NCBI GenBank assembly: GCA_038501625.1
Contig: JAZAYU010000176.1
Span: forward strand, 62,001 to 126,000
Length of the DNA: 64,000 bases
Direction: 5' to 3'
Origin: Corbicula japonica
Lineage: Eukaryota > Mollusca > Bivalvia > Venerida > Cyrenidae
Part shown: piece by piece, positions 11,764 to 24,600 of the stretch
Position numbering within the stretch: the stretch's first letter is position 1
Layout: the number at the start of each line of letters is the position of its first letter
Translations under genes and position numbers: made by a program
Notes under the pieces: generated by a model
The model's input: the letters and a program-made list of their open reading frames with translations, nothing else
What the model was told of the DNA's origin: nothing
Databases searched by the model: none

Positions 11764-12539
11764 AACCATGGAATGCTTCAAATACTAAGGATAACGCAAA
11801 CAAGTGCAAGCACTTATTTCCATCGCGGTCCTTTGTATTGGCTGCATGACCCAGAGAGGCAAACTAGTAAAAAGTAAAATGTTAAATAATAATGAATAAG
11901 TGTCACTTTGGTATTATCAAACTATCACAGTGGGTATGGTATACAATATAAAGAAAAAAATTAATCTACTTTTTAAATATAAAAACTTTCTGTCACAGCA
12001 GAACTCGCCTACGCCAAAATAAGTAAGTAAAACCAAAAATAAAGTCATGAATATTCTTGCTAAAAAGTTAAAATTTCTATTATAAGTTTTTCATTAAGAA
12101 ATCTTTAATGGACACTTTAAAATTATTAAGATGCTTTATTGTTGTTAAAAATGGTGGGGGGGGGGGGGGGGGGGCATTTACTGTCATAAAATAAAGATAT
12201 AAAACTGACTTCAAATAAAGTTGTGATTATCTTACAGAGTCTTGTGTTTCTAAAAACAGATTTGATTGGCTGATATAATTTAAATTTATTTCAACAAAAT
12301 TTAATGAAATGTGTCATTACAATGTATCTGTGATAATGTGGCCTTCTTTGATTGAAAACCTGTAGTCTATAATTGATAACAGAAAGAAATATAATGTTTC
12401 AAACATCAAGTTTTGTTATCAAATTGCTACAAAATATATTAAAATAAATGTAAAAGCGACTGGCTAGAGGAGTCAACAAACTGGGTGACAAATAGGGAAT
12501 TTGGCTAAAAAAAACCTGATATTCCGGTTGCTGTTTATT
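11764..12539. repeat. Duplicated spacer, second copy
   Basis: Nearly identical to 7762-8529. Offset is 4002 bases at the left end and 4010 at the right, the difference coming mainly from the longer poly-G run at about 12153-12174. Confidence 0.9.
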
Positions 12540-13871
12540 AGCTCACCTGAGCATGAAGTGCTCATGGTGAGCTTTTGTGATCGCCTGATGTCCGTCGTCC
12601 GTGCGTGCGTGCGTGCGTGCGTCGTCAACTTTTTCTTCAAACGACTTCTTCCCCTGAACTCCTGGGCCAATCTTGCTGAAACTTGACAGGAATGTTACTT
12701 GCATGAAGCTTTACCAAAATTGTTCAAATGGTTCCAGTCCATTGCCTATCTAGGTCACAGAGGTTAAAAATAGATTTTGAACATGAAATTTTTAAAAATC
12801 TTCTTCTCTGAAACCGGAAGGCCTAGAACTTTGATATTTGCTGTGTAGCATCACCTAGTGGTCCTCTACCAAGATTGTTCAAATTATAGCCCTGGGGTCA
12901 AAATTGGCTCCGCCCCAGGGGTCACTTGATTTTACATAGACTAATATAGGAAAAACTATAAAAATCTTCTTGTCTGAAACCACAAGGCCTAGAGCTTAGA
13001 TATTTGGCATTTAGCATCCTCTAGTGGAACTCTACAAAGATTGTTCAAATTATTTCCCTGGGGTCAAAATTGGCTCCGCCCCAGGGGTCACTTCATTTTG
13101 CATAGACTTATATAGGAAAAACTTTAAAAATCTTCTTGTCTGAAACCACAAGGCCTAGAGCTTAGATATTTGGCATTTAGCACCCTCTAGTGGAACTCAA
13201 CAAAGATTGTTCAAATTATTTCCCTGGGGTCAAAATTGGCCCCGCCCCAGGAGTCACTTCATTTTACATAGACTTATATAGGAAAAACTTTAAAAATCTT
13301 CTTGTCTGAAACCACAAGGCCTAGAGCTTAGATATTTGGCATTTAGCATCCTCTAGTGGAACTCTACAAAGATTGTTCAAATTATTTCCCTGGGGTCAAA
13401 ATTGGCCCCGCCCCAGGGGTCACTTCATTTTGCATAGACTTATATAGGAAAAACTTAAAAAATCTTCTTGTCTGAAACCACAAGGCCTAGAGCTTAGGTA
13501 TTTGGCATTTAGCATCCTCTAGTGGAACTCTACACAGTTTGTTCAAATTATTTCCCTGGAGTCAAAATTGGCCCCGCCCTAGTGGTCACTTCATTTTGCA
13601 TAGACTTATATAGGAAAAACTTTAAAAATCTTCTTGTCTGAAACCACAAGGCCTAGAGCTTAGATATTTGGCATTTAACACCCTCTAGTGGAATTCTACA
13701 AAGATTGTTCAAATTATTTCCCTGGGGTCAAAATTGGCCCGCCCCAGGGGTCACTTCATTTTACATAGACTTATATAGGAAAAACTTTAAAAATCTTCTT
13801 GTCTGAAACCACAAGCTGAGAGTACTTTTGTACTCAGGTGAGCGATATAGGGCCATCATGGCCCTCTTGTT
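12540..13871 (+). mobile_element. Pearl/Helentron-like element, family A, short copy (about 7 core units)
   Basis: It has the same 5' end, leader and 3' hairpin GGGCCATCATGGCCC + TCTTGTT as the 8530 copy, but only about seven 166-bp units. The leader microsatellite is expanded (GTGCGTGCGTGCGTGCGTGC at about 12600). The right flank differs from the first copy's, so the duplication breakpoint lies within or at the end of this element. Confidence 0.8.
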
Positions 13872-14657
13872 ATAAGTGCTGTGCCAAGACAATAAAGTAC
13901 GGGTCCCACAGGAATATGTTTTCACCTGACAAGTTGTTTAACCTGGAAAACACATTTTCAGTTCTTGCTTACTGCTAAATTTACAAGTTTCTGGGGGCCT
14001 CTGGACCCCTGGCAAGAGCTTTGCATTGGACTCAACAGCTGTCCAAATGATGGACACACATCCCCAGCGTAATTTTCAGGTTTATTTTTTATTTCTCACT
14101 TGCACCCATGTAGCTCACCTTTGTATGTATATATTACTTTAAAAACTGATGTTGTACTTACATTTATGTACATATTTAATTTGTAAAAGTTATGGAGATA
14201 ATAGCAAAATGACTATTATTTTTAACACATGGCATTGTTTCTAAAATGTTAAATACTGTGCGTATGTGCGTATTACTACCTAAAGATTTGTAACAATAAC
14301 AGTATATACAGCAGTCATTATCATTTATATAAATATATGAATATGAATTAGAACTTAACAGGTTAAATCTGGTCTGTTAATTTTTAATGTTCATTAATGA
14401 AAAAAAACAACATTGGGTTATGCTTGGCAACAGTAAGCCAGACCCGATTTAGCAAAGAAATCGTCAGCTCATGAGCCTCTGCATCTGCACGAATGGTTAA
14501 ATTTATATATGCAAAGATGACAAGGTAAAGCGATAACTTGAAATAGTTCCTAGTTTTTTACAATTTCTTCCTAGTTTTTCCTAGTTTTCTCCTAGTTTTT
14601 TGTGCTGTTGCTTCCTAGTTTTCTCCTAGTTTTTCATAACATACTGCTGGAGAGCCT
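13872..14657. other. Intergenic, no recognised gene
   Basis: No coding region. Near 14550-14640 there is a short imperfect tandem of TCCTAGTTTTCTCCTAGTTTT just before the minisatellite begins. Confidence 0.4.
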
Positions 14658-17600
14658 GTGTCTAGATATCAGTAAACAAGTTTTGTGTGACTGTCTAGAT
14701 ATCAGTAATCAAGTGTTGGGTGACTGTCAGATATCAGTTAACAAGTGTTGGGTGACTGTCTAGATATCAGTAAACAAGTGTCACGTGACTGTCTAGATAT
14801 CAGTAATCAAGTGTTGAGTGACTGTCTAGATATCAGTAAACAAGTGTCACGTGACTGCCCAGATATCAGTAATCAAGTGTCACATGACTGTCTAGATATC
14901 AGTAATCAAGTGTCGGGTGACTGTCAAGATATCAGTAATCAAGTGTTGGGTGACTGTCTAGATGTCAGTAATCAAGTGTCACATGTCTAGATATAAGTAA
15001 TCAAGTGCCAGGTGACTGTCTAGATATCAGTAATTAAGTGCCAGGCGACTGTCTAGATATCAGTTATTAAGTGTCATGTGTCTAGATATCAGTAATCAAG
15101 TGCCAGGTGACTGTCTAGATATCAGTAATAAAGTGTCGCATGTCTAGATATCAGTAATCAAGATGTGTCTAGATATCAGTAATCAAGTGTTGGATGACTG
15201 TCTAGATATCAGTAATCAAATGCAGGGTGACTATAGATATCAGTAATCAAGTGCTAGGTGTCTGTCTAGATATCAGTTATCAAGTGTCGGGTGACGGTCA
15301 AGATATCAGTAATCAAGTGTTGTGTGTCTAGATATCGGTAATCAAGTTTCGGTTGATGGTCTAGATATCAGTAATCAAGTGTCATGTTTTTAGATATCAG
15401 TAATCAAGTGTGACGTGACAGTCAAGATATCAGTAATCAAGTGTCACTTTTCTAGATAACAGTAATCAAGTGTTGGATGACTTCTAGATATCAGTAATCA
15501 AGTGTTGGGTGACTGTCTAGATATCAGTAATCAAGTGTCATGTGACTGTCTTGATATCTGTAATCAATTGTCACTTGTCTAGATATCAGTAATCAAGTGC
15601 CAGGTGACTGTCTAGATATCAGTAATCAAGTGCTGGGTGACTGTCTTGATATCAGTAATCAAGTGTCACATGTCTAGATATCAGTAATCAAGTGTCGGGT
15701 GACTGTCTAAATATCAGTAATCAAGTGTCACGTGACTGTCTAGATATGAGTAATCAAGTGTCATGTGACTGTCTAGTTATCTGTAATCAAGTGCCAGCTG
15801 ACTGTCTAGATATCAGTAATAAAGTGTCACGTGACTGTCTAGATATCAGTAAAAAGTGTTGGGTGACTGCCCAGATATCAGTAATCAAGTGTCACATGAC
15901 TATCTAGATATCAGTAATCAAGTGTCACATGTCTAGATATCAGTAATCACTAACTGTCTAGCTATCAGTTATCAAGTGTCTGGTGACTGTCTAGATAACA
16001 GTAATCAAGTGTCACTTGACTGCCTAGATATCAGTTATCAAGTGTTGGGTGACTGTCAAGATATCAGTAATCAAGAGTTGGGTGACTGTCTAGATATCAG
16101 TAAACAAGTGTTGGATGACTGTCTAGATATCAGTAATCAAGTGTTGGGTGACTGTCTAGATATCAGTAAACAAGTTTTGTGTGACTGTCTAGAAATCAGT
16201 AATCAAGTGTTGGGTGACTGTCAGATATCAGTTAACAAGTGTTGGGTGACTGTCTAGATATCAGTAAACAAGTGTCACGTGACTGTCTAGATATCAGTTA
16301 TCAAGTGTTGGGTGACTGTCAAGATATCAGTAATCAAGAGTTGGGTGACTGTCTAGATATCAGTAAACAAGTGTTGGATGACTGTCTAGATATCAGTAAT
16401 CAAGTGTTGGGTGACTGTCTAGATATCAGTAAACAAGTTTTGTGTGACTGTCTCGAAATCAGTAATCAAGTGTTGGGTGACTGTCAGATATCAGTTAACA
16501 AGTGTTGGGTGACTGTCTAGATATCAGTAAACAAGTGTCACGTGACTGTCTAGATATCAGTAATCAAGTGTTGGGTGACTGTCTAGATATCAGTAAACAA
16601 GTGTCACGTGACTGCCCAGATATCAATAATCAAGTGTCACATGACTGTCTAGATATCAGTAATCAAGTGTTGGGTGACTGTCAAGATATCAGTAATCAAG
16701 TGTTGGGTGAGTGTCTAGATGTCAGTAATCAAGTGTCACATGTCTAGATATAAGTAATCAAGTGCCAGGTGACTGTCTAGATATCAGTAATCAAGTGCCA
16801 GGTGACTGTCTAGATATCAGTTATTAAGTGTCATGTGTCTAGATATCAGTAATCAAGTGCCAGGTGACTGTCTAGATATCAGTAATAAAGTGTCGCATGT
16901 CTAGATATCAGTAATCAAGTGCCGGGTGACAGTCTAGATATCAGTAATCAAGTGTCATGTGTCTAGATATCAGTAATCAAGTGTTGGATGACTGTCTAGA
17001 TATCAGTAATCAAATGCAGGGTGACTATAGATATCAGTAATCAAGTGCTAGGTGTCTGTCTAGATATCAGTTATCAAGTGTCGGGTGACTAGATATCGGT
17101 AATCAAGTTTCGGTTGACAGTCTAGATATCAGTAATCAAGTGTCATGTTTTTAGATATCAGTAATCAAGTGTGACGTGACAGTCAAGATATCAGTAATCA
17201 AGTGTCACTTATCTAGATATCAGTAATCAAGTGTTGGATGACTTCTAGATATCAGTAATCAAGTGTTGGGTGACTGTCTAGATATCAGTACTCAAGTGTC
17301 ATGTGACTGTCTTGATATCTGTAATCAATTGTCACTTGTCTAGATATCAGTAATCAAGTGCCAGTTGACTGTCTAGATATCAGTAATCAAGTGCTGGGTG
17401 ACTGTCTTGACATCAGTAATCAAGTGTCACATGTCTAGATATCAGTAATCAAGTGTCGGGTGACTGTCTAAATATCAGTAATCAAGTGTCACGTGACTGT
17501 CTAGATATGAGTAATCAAGTGTCATGTGACTGTCTAGTTATCGGTAATCAAGTGCCAGCTGACTGTCTAGATATCAGTAATTAAGTGTCACGTGACTGTC

Positions 17601-17876
17601 TAGATATCAGTAAAAAGTGTTGGGTGACTGCCCAGATATCAGTAATCAAGTGTCACATGACTATCTAGATATCAGTAACCAAGTGTCACATGTCTAGATA
17701 TCAGTAATCACTAACTGTCTAGCTATCAGTTATCAAGTGTCTGGTGACTGTCTAGATAACAGTAATCAAGTGTCACTTGACTGCCTAGATATCAGTTATC
17801 AAGTGTCACATGACTGTCTAGATATCAGTAATCAAGTGTCACGTGTCTAGATATCAGTAATCAAGTGTCATGTGAC
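14658..17876 (+). repeat. 33-bp minisatellite array, main block
   Basis: The unit is GTCTAGATATCAGTAATCAA + GTGTCACGTGACT (33 bp), with a 29-bp variant lacking GACT; about 100 copies. Because 33 is a multiple of three, runs of full units translate as an 11-residue repeat of the type DCLDISNQVSR, which is not evidence of a gene: 29-bp units break every frame. Two larger duplications overlie the units: a segment of about 1.35 kb recurs at an offset of about 1757-1761 bp (14690-16040 against 16450-17800), and a 263-bp block is repeated at 15976 and 16239. Confidence 0.95.
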
Positions 17877-19245
17877 CAGACCTGGGTCCATTCACCATTA
17901 TAATTTAATTAATTATAGTTAATTATCTTTTTCAAGTAATTGAAAATAATAATTGAAACAAAAATCAATTATTTTAATTGTAATTTATTAATTAAAATAA
18001 AAAATGCAATATAATTTCAATTAAATTCAATTACTCTTCAATTACATGTTGCAAACAGTAACATATGGCAAAACACAGGTTATTGTGCAGTAGCTATTGT
18101 CACCTGAGGTTATAAATTTCACACTTGCTGGTCATTTAAAGAGGTGTTCATTTGGATATCAACCTGAAAAAGTTAGACTATTGATGAATATGAAGCCATA
18201 AATTTACAATAAGTAGTATTAGAAGCCTACAGGAAGAGAATTTGATTTCAAAACTTGCTACTTTTTTCTTACTTACTCTTTGTCTATATTATTCCTCTAA
18301 CTCTGTCTATGTTTTCTTATCACAATTTTTGTTGCATTTGCAAACATATTATAGACCAGAAAACATAATGCAATTATTCATAAATTATTTATGTTGTTCT
18401 CACCCATGTTGTATGTAAATGCCTGGATAATAATAATGAATTGTTGAGTTCTTTTCTGTTCATTAATAATTGTACAAGTGGGTAATTTAAGAATTGTTCA
18501 CAATCTATTCACAATCTAAGGTATAAAACATTACTTGAATATCTGTACTTGGCATTCACATTTGACTGTTATCCACTCAACACAAATTCTAGCACATTAA
18601 AACACTTTATATTATCAAAGGATACTAGTGAAATTTTAAGCAAAATGCTGATACTGTTTATCAAGAGCACAAAGACAGTCTGAAAGTTACTTCAAACTTT
18701 GTCTCCACACTATATTCAGTTTCATTCCTCAGAGACAAACACGCCAGTGACACATAAAATGAAACAGTCAGAACTTAACCAATATTTGTCTCAAGTTTGT
18801 GAAAGTTTTGATTCAAACCCTCTCCAATACTGAACTGTACATGCTGAGAGTCTACCAAGGTTGTCAAAGATGCCAGAAATTTTTTAACCTGGCTCTACCT
18901 GCATCATCTGCCCCAGTTGAACGGCTCTTTTCAATAGCTGGGAAAGTGTTAAAGCCTGAATGTTGTTCACTAACTGACAGAAACTTTGAAGCATTCATAT
19001 TTTTGAAATGCAATAAGAACATATAAATCTGCATCAGAAATCCACCTTCGATTCTGTTTGTGAATATATTTCCTATTTTGAAAATAATTAAAAATAATTA
19101 AAAAATAATTAATTATTTTACTTAAAATAATTGTAATTAATTAATTACTTATGGAAAAAGCAAGTAATTATAATTGTAATTTAATTGAAGCATTTCTGAT
19201 ATAATTGTAATTAATTACTTTTCAAAGTAATTGAACCCAGGTCTG
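17877..19245. mobile_element. hAT transposon, decayed, inserted in the minisatellite
   Basis: The terminal inverted repeats begin CAGACCTGGGTCCATTCA (left) and CAGACCTGGGTTCAATTAC (complement of right). They are flanked by a perfect 8-bp duplication CATGTGAC at 17869-17876 and 19246-19253, which is the hAT signature. Both ends carry AT-rich sub-terminal blocks of repeated TTAATTAATTA. The element is 1369 bp and retains only the tail of a transposase. Confidence 0.93.
18799..19026 (+). pseudogene. hAT transposase C-terminal dimerisation remnant
   Basis: The frame contains FFNLALPASSAPVERLFSIAG followed by KVLKPECCSLTDRNFEAFIF, the conserved C-terminal dimerisation motif of hAT transposases. 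The catalytic core and zinc finger are absent from the element, so it cannot be autonomous. The stop at 19024-19026 fits the natural C-terminus. Confidence 0.88.
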
Positions 19246-19545
19246 CATGTGACTGTCTAGATATCAGTTATCAAGTGTCAGATGACAGTCTAGATATCAG
19301 TTATCAAGTGCCGGGTGACTGTCTATATATCAGTAATCAAGTGTCATGTGACTGTCTAGTTATCAGTAATCAAGTGTCCTGTGACTGTCTAGATATCAGT
19401 TATCAAGTGCCGGGTGACTATCTAGATATCAGTTGAGTTATGAGTTTCACATGACTGCCTAGATATCAGTAATCAAGTGTCACGTGTCTAGATATCAGTA
19501 ATCAAGTGTCAGGTGGCTGTCTAGATATCAATAATCAGATGTTCA
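19246..19545 (+). repeat. 33-bp minisatellite, block after the hAT insertion
   Basis: Continuation of the array interrupted at 17876, about nine units, decaying near 19540 into unique sequence. Confidence 0.93.
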
Positions 19546-21175
19546 GTAGTTGTGAACAGGACATGAAATTACATGCATGCACACACATGACAAATGGAAG
19601 GACATAAAGATGGACAAATGAAAACCATTTCTATATTCCCCTACCATTATGCGGTGGGGATAGTGAAAAATTAAGGAAACAAATCTGTGTATAGCATTGT
19701 GCATGCAATGTTGTCATTTTCTATCAGACCCAAGACCAGTCTCTTATTAGTTTGGTGACATTAATGTTTATTGCAAATTTTTAACCTGAAAACCAATTTT
19801 CAATGGTGATAGTGACCTTGGTTTGATCCCCTAAAACAAGCATTATCTACTAGTACTTCATCTACTTGCTAAGAACAATCTTTCTACTATGTTTAATGGC
19901 CTCGTATAGGTTTTGTCCCCTACAAAAGCTGCTTAAATAAAGTTGATCCTTGCAAAACTGTGGTATGCATGCAAACCAAACTGAAAACAAATCTGATGAC
20001 CTGTAATTTTTTGGCAGGTGGAAAGGTCATAAGGATAAGGTCATAGAGCCCTTCAAATTAAAATCAGTCTTCAATAAAAAAACCTAAGGAATGGATAGAC
20101 ACAAGGTTACCAAACTTAGTATGGAGATTTGTGTTGCTGAAAAGATGTCCATAAAATAAACATTGACTTCCAATCAAAAACTGAAAAATGGATAGATTTA
20201 AAGCTACCAAAGAATCTAAACTTGGTAGTTAGATTACCCCTACAAAAATGTATGAATTTTTCATGACAGACAGGTCCATTTTCATGCTTGCTCTAGCGCA
20301 AAATCACTACAGAAGCAGTACTACACTTACAGTTTTATTCATCTTCAAACAATTCCATGATTTGTTTTGATATCATATATACATGATTTTAGTATGATTT
20401 TAGTATTCAAAGTGACAGCACTCTGGCTGCCTGTAAAAATGCTGCATTTTAACAAACCAAAGACTGCACAGTAACTTCTCAATTTAATTTTTTGTTGTTG
20501 CAATTGTTTAAATTCCTAGTCTATCTCTGGTATCAATTACCATTTCTAAGTAAGGGGAAAACATGTTTATTTGACAAAATGATTTCAAATGTAATACATA
20601 TAAGCTAATTTTTAAACCGCTATATAATATTGCTGAAAATCTCATTTTAACTCTGCATAAACATTTTTCATTGGAAAATCTGATCTTCCCAAAGTAATCT
20701 AAAGCTGTCAATTCGAACACTTCAGTTGTTTGAACCACAGTATTTGAACAGAGTGCCTAGGTACACATTTGTAAAATAATTTGTCCCTTCTGTTGTTTTT
20801 TTATAATCAATTAATCTTGGGAGTATTCTTTATTGTACTTTGTGTCTATTTCCCAACTGAATCCCTGAATATACTGAAGTGATTTCTAGCAGCTTTTCCT
20901 CTGTGGATGGCTACACATACAAACAATCTCTGGATCTATTGAAGTCATTTCTAGGGGCTTTCACATGTTGATGAATAAACAGGCTCTCTTGATTTCAACT
21001 AGAGTGCCATATTCCTAGTTGTCCACAAGATTCTTCACCCTTCCCACCAAGTTTCACGAGTTATTTCCAGTCTTGGTATGAAACTTAGTATGTATTAGCA
21101 CATTCCTGCTGATGTAAAAGTTACATCTTTCATATCAAGTATACAACAAGTCATTTAAATGTTCCCCCACAACTA
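19546..21175. other. Intergenic; TAF6 3' flank
   Basis: No gene recognised. On the minus strand an AATAAA lies at about 20830-20835 (TTTATT on the plus strand), some 340 bases past the TAF6 stop. It is a plausible but unproven poly(A) signal. Confidence 0.4.
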
Positions 21176-21601
21176 TCATGTGTCAGGTTCCGTCTTTAGT
21201 AAGGACACTTGTGCCTGAGTCGGAGTCTGGTCACCAGATGTGAACACGGACCTCATACCAAGATCCATACTGGCTCCTTGCACTTGTTGTATGGATTGGG
21301 AACCAGGAAGGGACATCACTACAACCTTCTGACCAGCAGTTGAGGAAGGAGTTATCCCACTTTGGTTCTGTACATTGGAAGGTATGACTTTAACTAGGGA
21401 CGTTCCACCAGACTGTACAGGGGTACCAGGCCTCTGTTGCTGCATGATGACAAACTTCTGGGTGCCGGTTCCTGGCATATTGGGAGTTGTAGGTGTCCTG
21501 GGTATGGTGATACTGGTCTGCTGGATCCTGGCTGAGGTAGGGGTCTGTGGGGCCGAGCCAGATATTGAACCTGGTGTTCCTATCACAATGTGGGGCTTTC
21601 C
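21176..21601 (-). CDS. TAF6: TAF6 coding exon 11 (residues 477-617, stop)
   Basis: 426 bp encoding a low-complexity Gly/Thr/Pro/Gln-rich tail with repeated K-F/V-V-I/V-M motifs ([19 protein letters not shown]), as in vertebrate TAF6. The stop codon is at 21178-21176. Confidence 0.92.
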   Translation of the reverse strand, partial: GKPHIVIGTPGSISGSAPQTPTSARIQQTSITIPRTPTTPNMPGTGTQKFVIMQQQRPGTPVQSGGTSLVKVIPSNVQNQSGITPSSTAGQKVVVMSLPGSQSIQQVQGASMDLGMRSVFTSGDQTPTQAQVSLLKTEPDT

Positions 21602-24600
21602 CTGCAATGACAGTTAACAGTTAAATCTTCATTCTGACTAAATATTACTAACTTCTTCAGCATTTCATACTGTTGTATAATTTAACACTTTTCCTTTTGT
21701 GGATCCAGATCAGATGGCACAGTTGTTCTGGCTGATCAAGATCTACACTGTTCGCACACACAATAAAGATGTATCTATGGAGTAAAGGGTTAACTTTGAT
21801 CGTAATCAGATCATAATTAGAAAGGAAACATTTAACTATATCTGCAATGAATCCATGATTTCAGTTTGCATTTGAAATGAAACATACACTAAAACCATGA
21901 CATGCTTGGGTATTATTATATTGTGTCAGGTTGAATTTTTGTGTATTTTGTGCTTTACTCCATGGCTCATCATATGGGCAAAATCAGGATCTAAACTGTT
22001 TTCTATTAGATTTATTATATTATTTCTGACCAAAAAGCAAACAGTGTGGATTCAGATCAGAATACACTTGAGTTCCATGTAATACAGGGTCTATCCATGA
22101 AGTAAAGGGTAAATAGGTTTCAAAGCAAGAAATCTGATGATAAAATATGTTAACCCTTTCCTGTATAGATACACCTTTAAAAGCTAGGGCGAACAGTTTA
22201 GATCCAGATCAGCCGGCACATTCGTGCCGTCTGATCAGGATCTAAACTGTTTGCTTTTTGATTCATTAAGTTATTTCTGACCAAAATGCGACCAGTGCAG
22301 ATCCTGATCAGATGGCATGAATGCAGTCAAAAATGCAGTCAACAAATATGGAATTTGAATCTCACTTGGTTATTATATGGAATTTGAATGCTTCTTTAAC
22401 CCTTTCCTCCATAGATAATGCTTTTATTGCTTGGGCAAACAGTTTAGATCCATATCAGCCAGCACTTTTGCGCTGTCTGATCAGGATCTAAACTGTTCGC
22501 TTAAAGATTCATTAGGTTATTTCAAACCAGAAGGCAAACATTGTAAATCCAGATCAAATGACACAGATGTGCTGGCTGATCTGGATCTAAACTGGTCATC
22601 CATGTGATAAGGCATATATGCAGAGTAAAGGCTTTATGAAGAAGATATGAGCAATGAAGGCGATGAAGTATACTTGTGTTGTAATTTGTAGAGTAGGCTT
22701 CTGTTGAATGGTGACACTGGACGTAGAAGCCGTCCGTTCCTTAGCAACAGCAGCATGCAGGAGGGGTCCAAGGTATCCAAAATCATTGCTGTAGTCCTCA
22801 ACCGTGTCGGTGGAGGGACGGTGGGTTTTCAATACTGGTGGAATGTATTTCTGAAACAAAAAAAATTCAAAATTCACATTTTGCTACAAACTTTAAAGCT
22901 GCTTTTTCACTTTGCTTATTGTGTTGTTTTTATTTCCAATTTTTTAGTCAATATTTGGTGCAAGATATTCATGTCTTGCATCAATGGCCAGAAAAAAGCT
23001 ATTACATCCCGTGTGTAAGGAGATTCATGTCCTGTGACAAATCTGCACATAGTATGTATGAGAACTTAAAAATAATAGTTTGGAACTAAAAACTAAACAA
23101 AATGTTTAATTTGATTTTAATATATGGTCTGCATGAAAAATTACTTATAATGTATTTTTATTTGATGGGAAAATGTGGCCCTTACAATACTGTTTTCTCA
23201 GGCTGGATTTTCCCATTCAAACCTCACATGTGTGAACACAGGTGAAAGCTACTAGTATTACTGTCCCAAACAGTGCAAGGTGCTTGTGATCACAAGATCA
23301 GTTCAACTGACAACATTACACTTTCCAGCAGTCAACATCATTTGTTTTGCGAGACTTACAGCTGCTATTTTGCGAATGTTCTCTGCTGCAATTCTGTCTG
23401 CATTATTCACCATGGGTCCCTCTAGCGCCATCTTTACCCTATCTCCTATCATCTTCAAGTTGGGTAAAACAAAAGAGTTGATCACCTGTAATGGAATGCA
23501 AATAGTGACCAAGCTTTAAAGAACAAAACTGTATGAGCATACAGCTCTTAATATGATACCTGAAACTTCAAATCGACTGCTGAACATTTTTTCATACTGC
23601 AATGAATGCATTAAAAGATCTTTCAAATGTTTAACTAACCATTTACTCCGTGACTATCTCTGTTATCACCAGAGTAAATCAAGATAATTAAAGCATTGCA
23701 GAGGTTCAGTTTTGAGATCAAAGCATAGCACTCCTGCTGGGGAGAATCCTGAATGAATATACAAAAATAACCACAAAAACAAATAGAAATTCAACATAAA
23801 CGAAAAATTGCATGGGGAAAACCAGAATTCTGGAGATTTTATAATGTTTCCAGGAGTTCAGACATCTAACCTTATTCCGAGAGAATCCTGCAAAATTCGG
23901 GAGAGTTGGCAGGTCTGTTTCCAGAATGCCAGAAAAAAACATGCATTACCTCTGATCCCAGTTCACCAAGACCCGAGAGAGCACCATATATTGTTGCCAG
24001 TGCAGCCTTCTCAGACCTCACAGCTTTACTGAACGTCTTTGTTATCCTGGCTTGTATGTTGTTAACATTGTTGTGGAAATTTCTGCAAAATTAATGGTAC
24101 ATAATGGTAATAAAATAAGCCACCAGAATATTGAAATCTTTTTTAACATAAGTGGCAACATTTTTTCGTTGGCCATATACTGGTAGAACAGCAGTAAACT
24201 CCTTACATATGACCCCGACTCACATTTATTTCCTGTTTCAATTCTCATATGTTAGTAGTTTTAACCATTTTGATGTGGTGGCAGCGATATATCTTCTGTG
24301 GTTGTAGAAGGCAGATCACTAATTTTTAATCCTTTCCTCCATGTACTGGTTAATGGGTTTTACAATCTCACTAAAGTCAGATCTAACAAAATGTTAGATC
24401 TGATGACGGCCCACAAACACCGTACATGAGTAATAGCAGTTTTCCCTGATTACTATTTTTAGAAATTGTCAACACAGGAAGCATGATTTATAACGCTCTC
24501 AAAATGATCTGAAGATGTCATTACATTAGAAATGAATGCAATACTACATAAACACATATATCTCCAGTAAAATTTGTCTTACACAGGCTTGTCAACACCT

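Noticed and set aside
14745..17190. Repeat protein of 11-residue units (DCLDISNQVSR type) encoded by the minisatellite
   Set aside because: The frame exists only because most units are 33 bp; 29-bp units break it repeatedly, and there is no start context or splice signal.
14658..17876. CRISPR-like array
   Set aside because: Units are contiguous with no unique spacers, in an animal genome.
21375..21617. 80-residue plus-strand frame over TAF6 exon 11
   Set aside because: Antisense shadow of the Pro/Thr/Gln-rich TAF6 tail.
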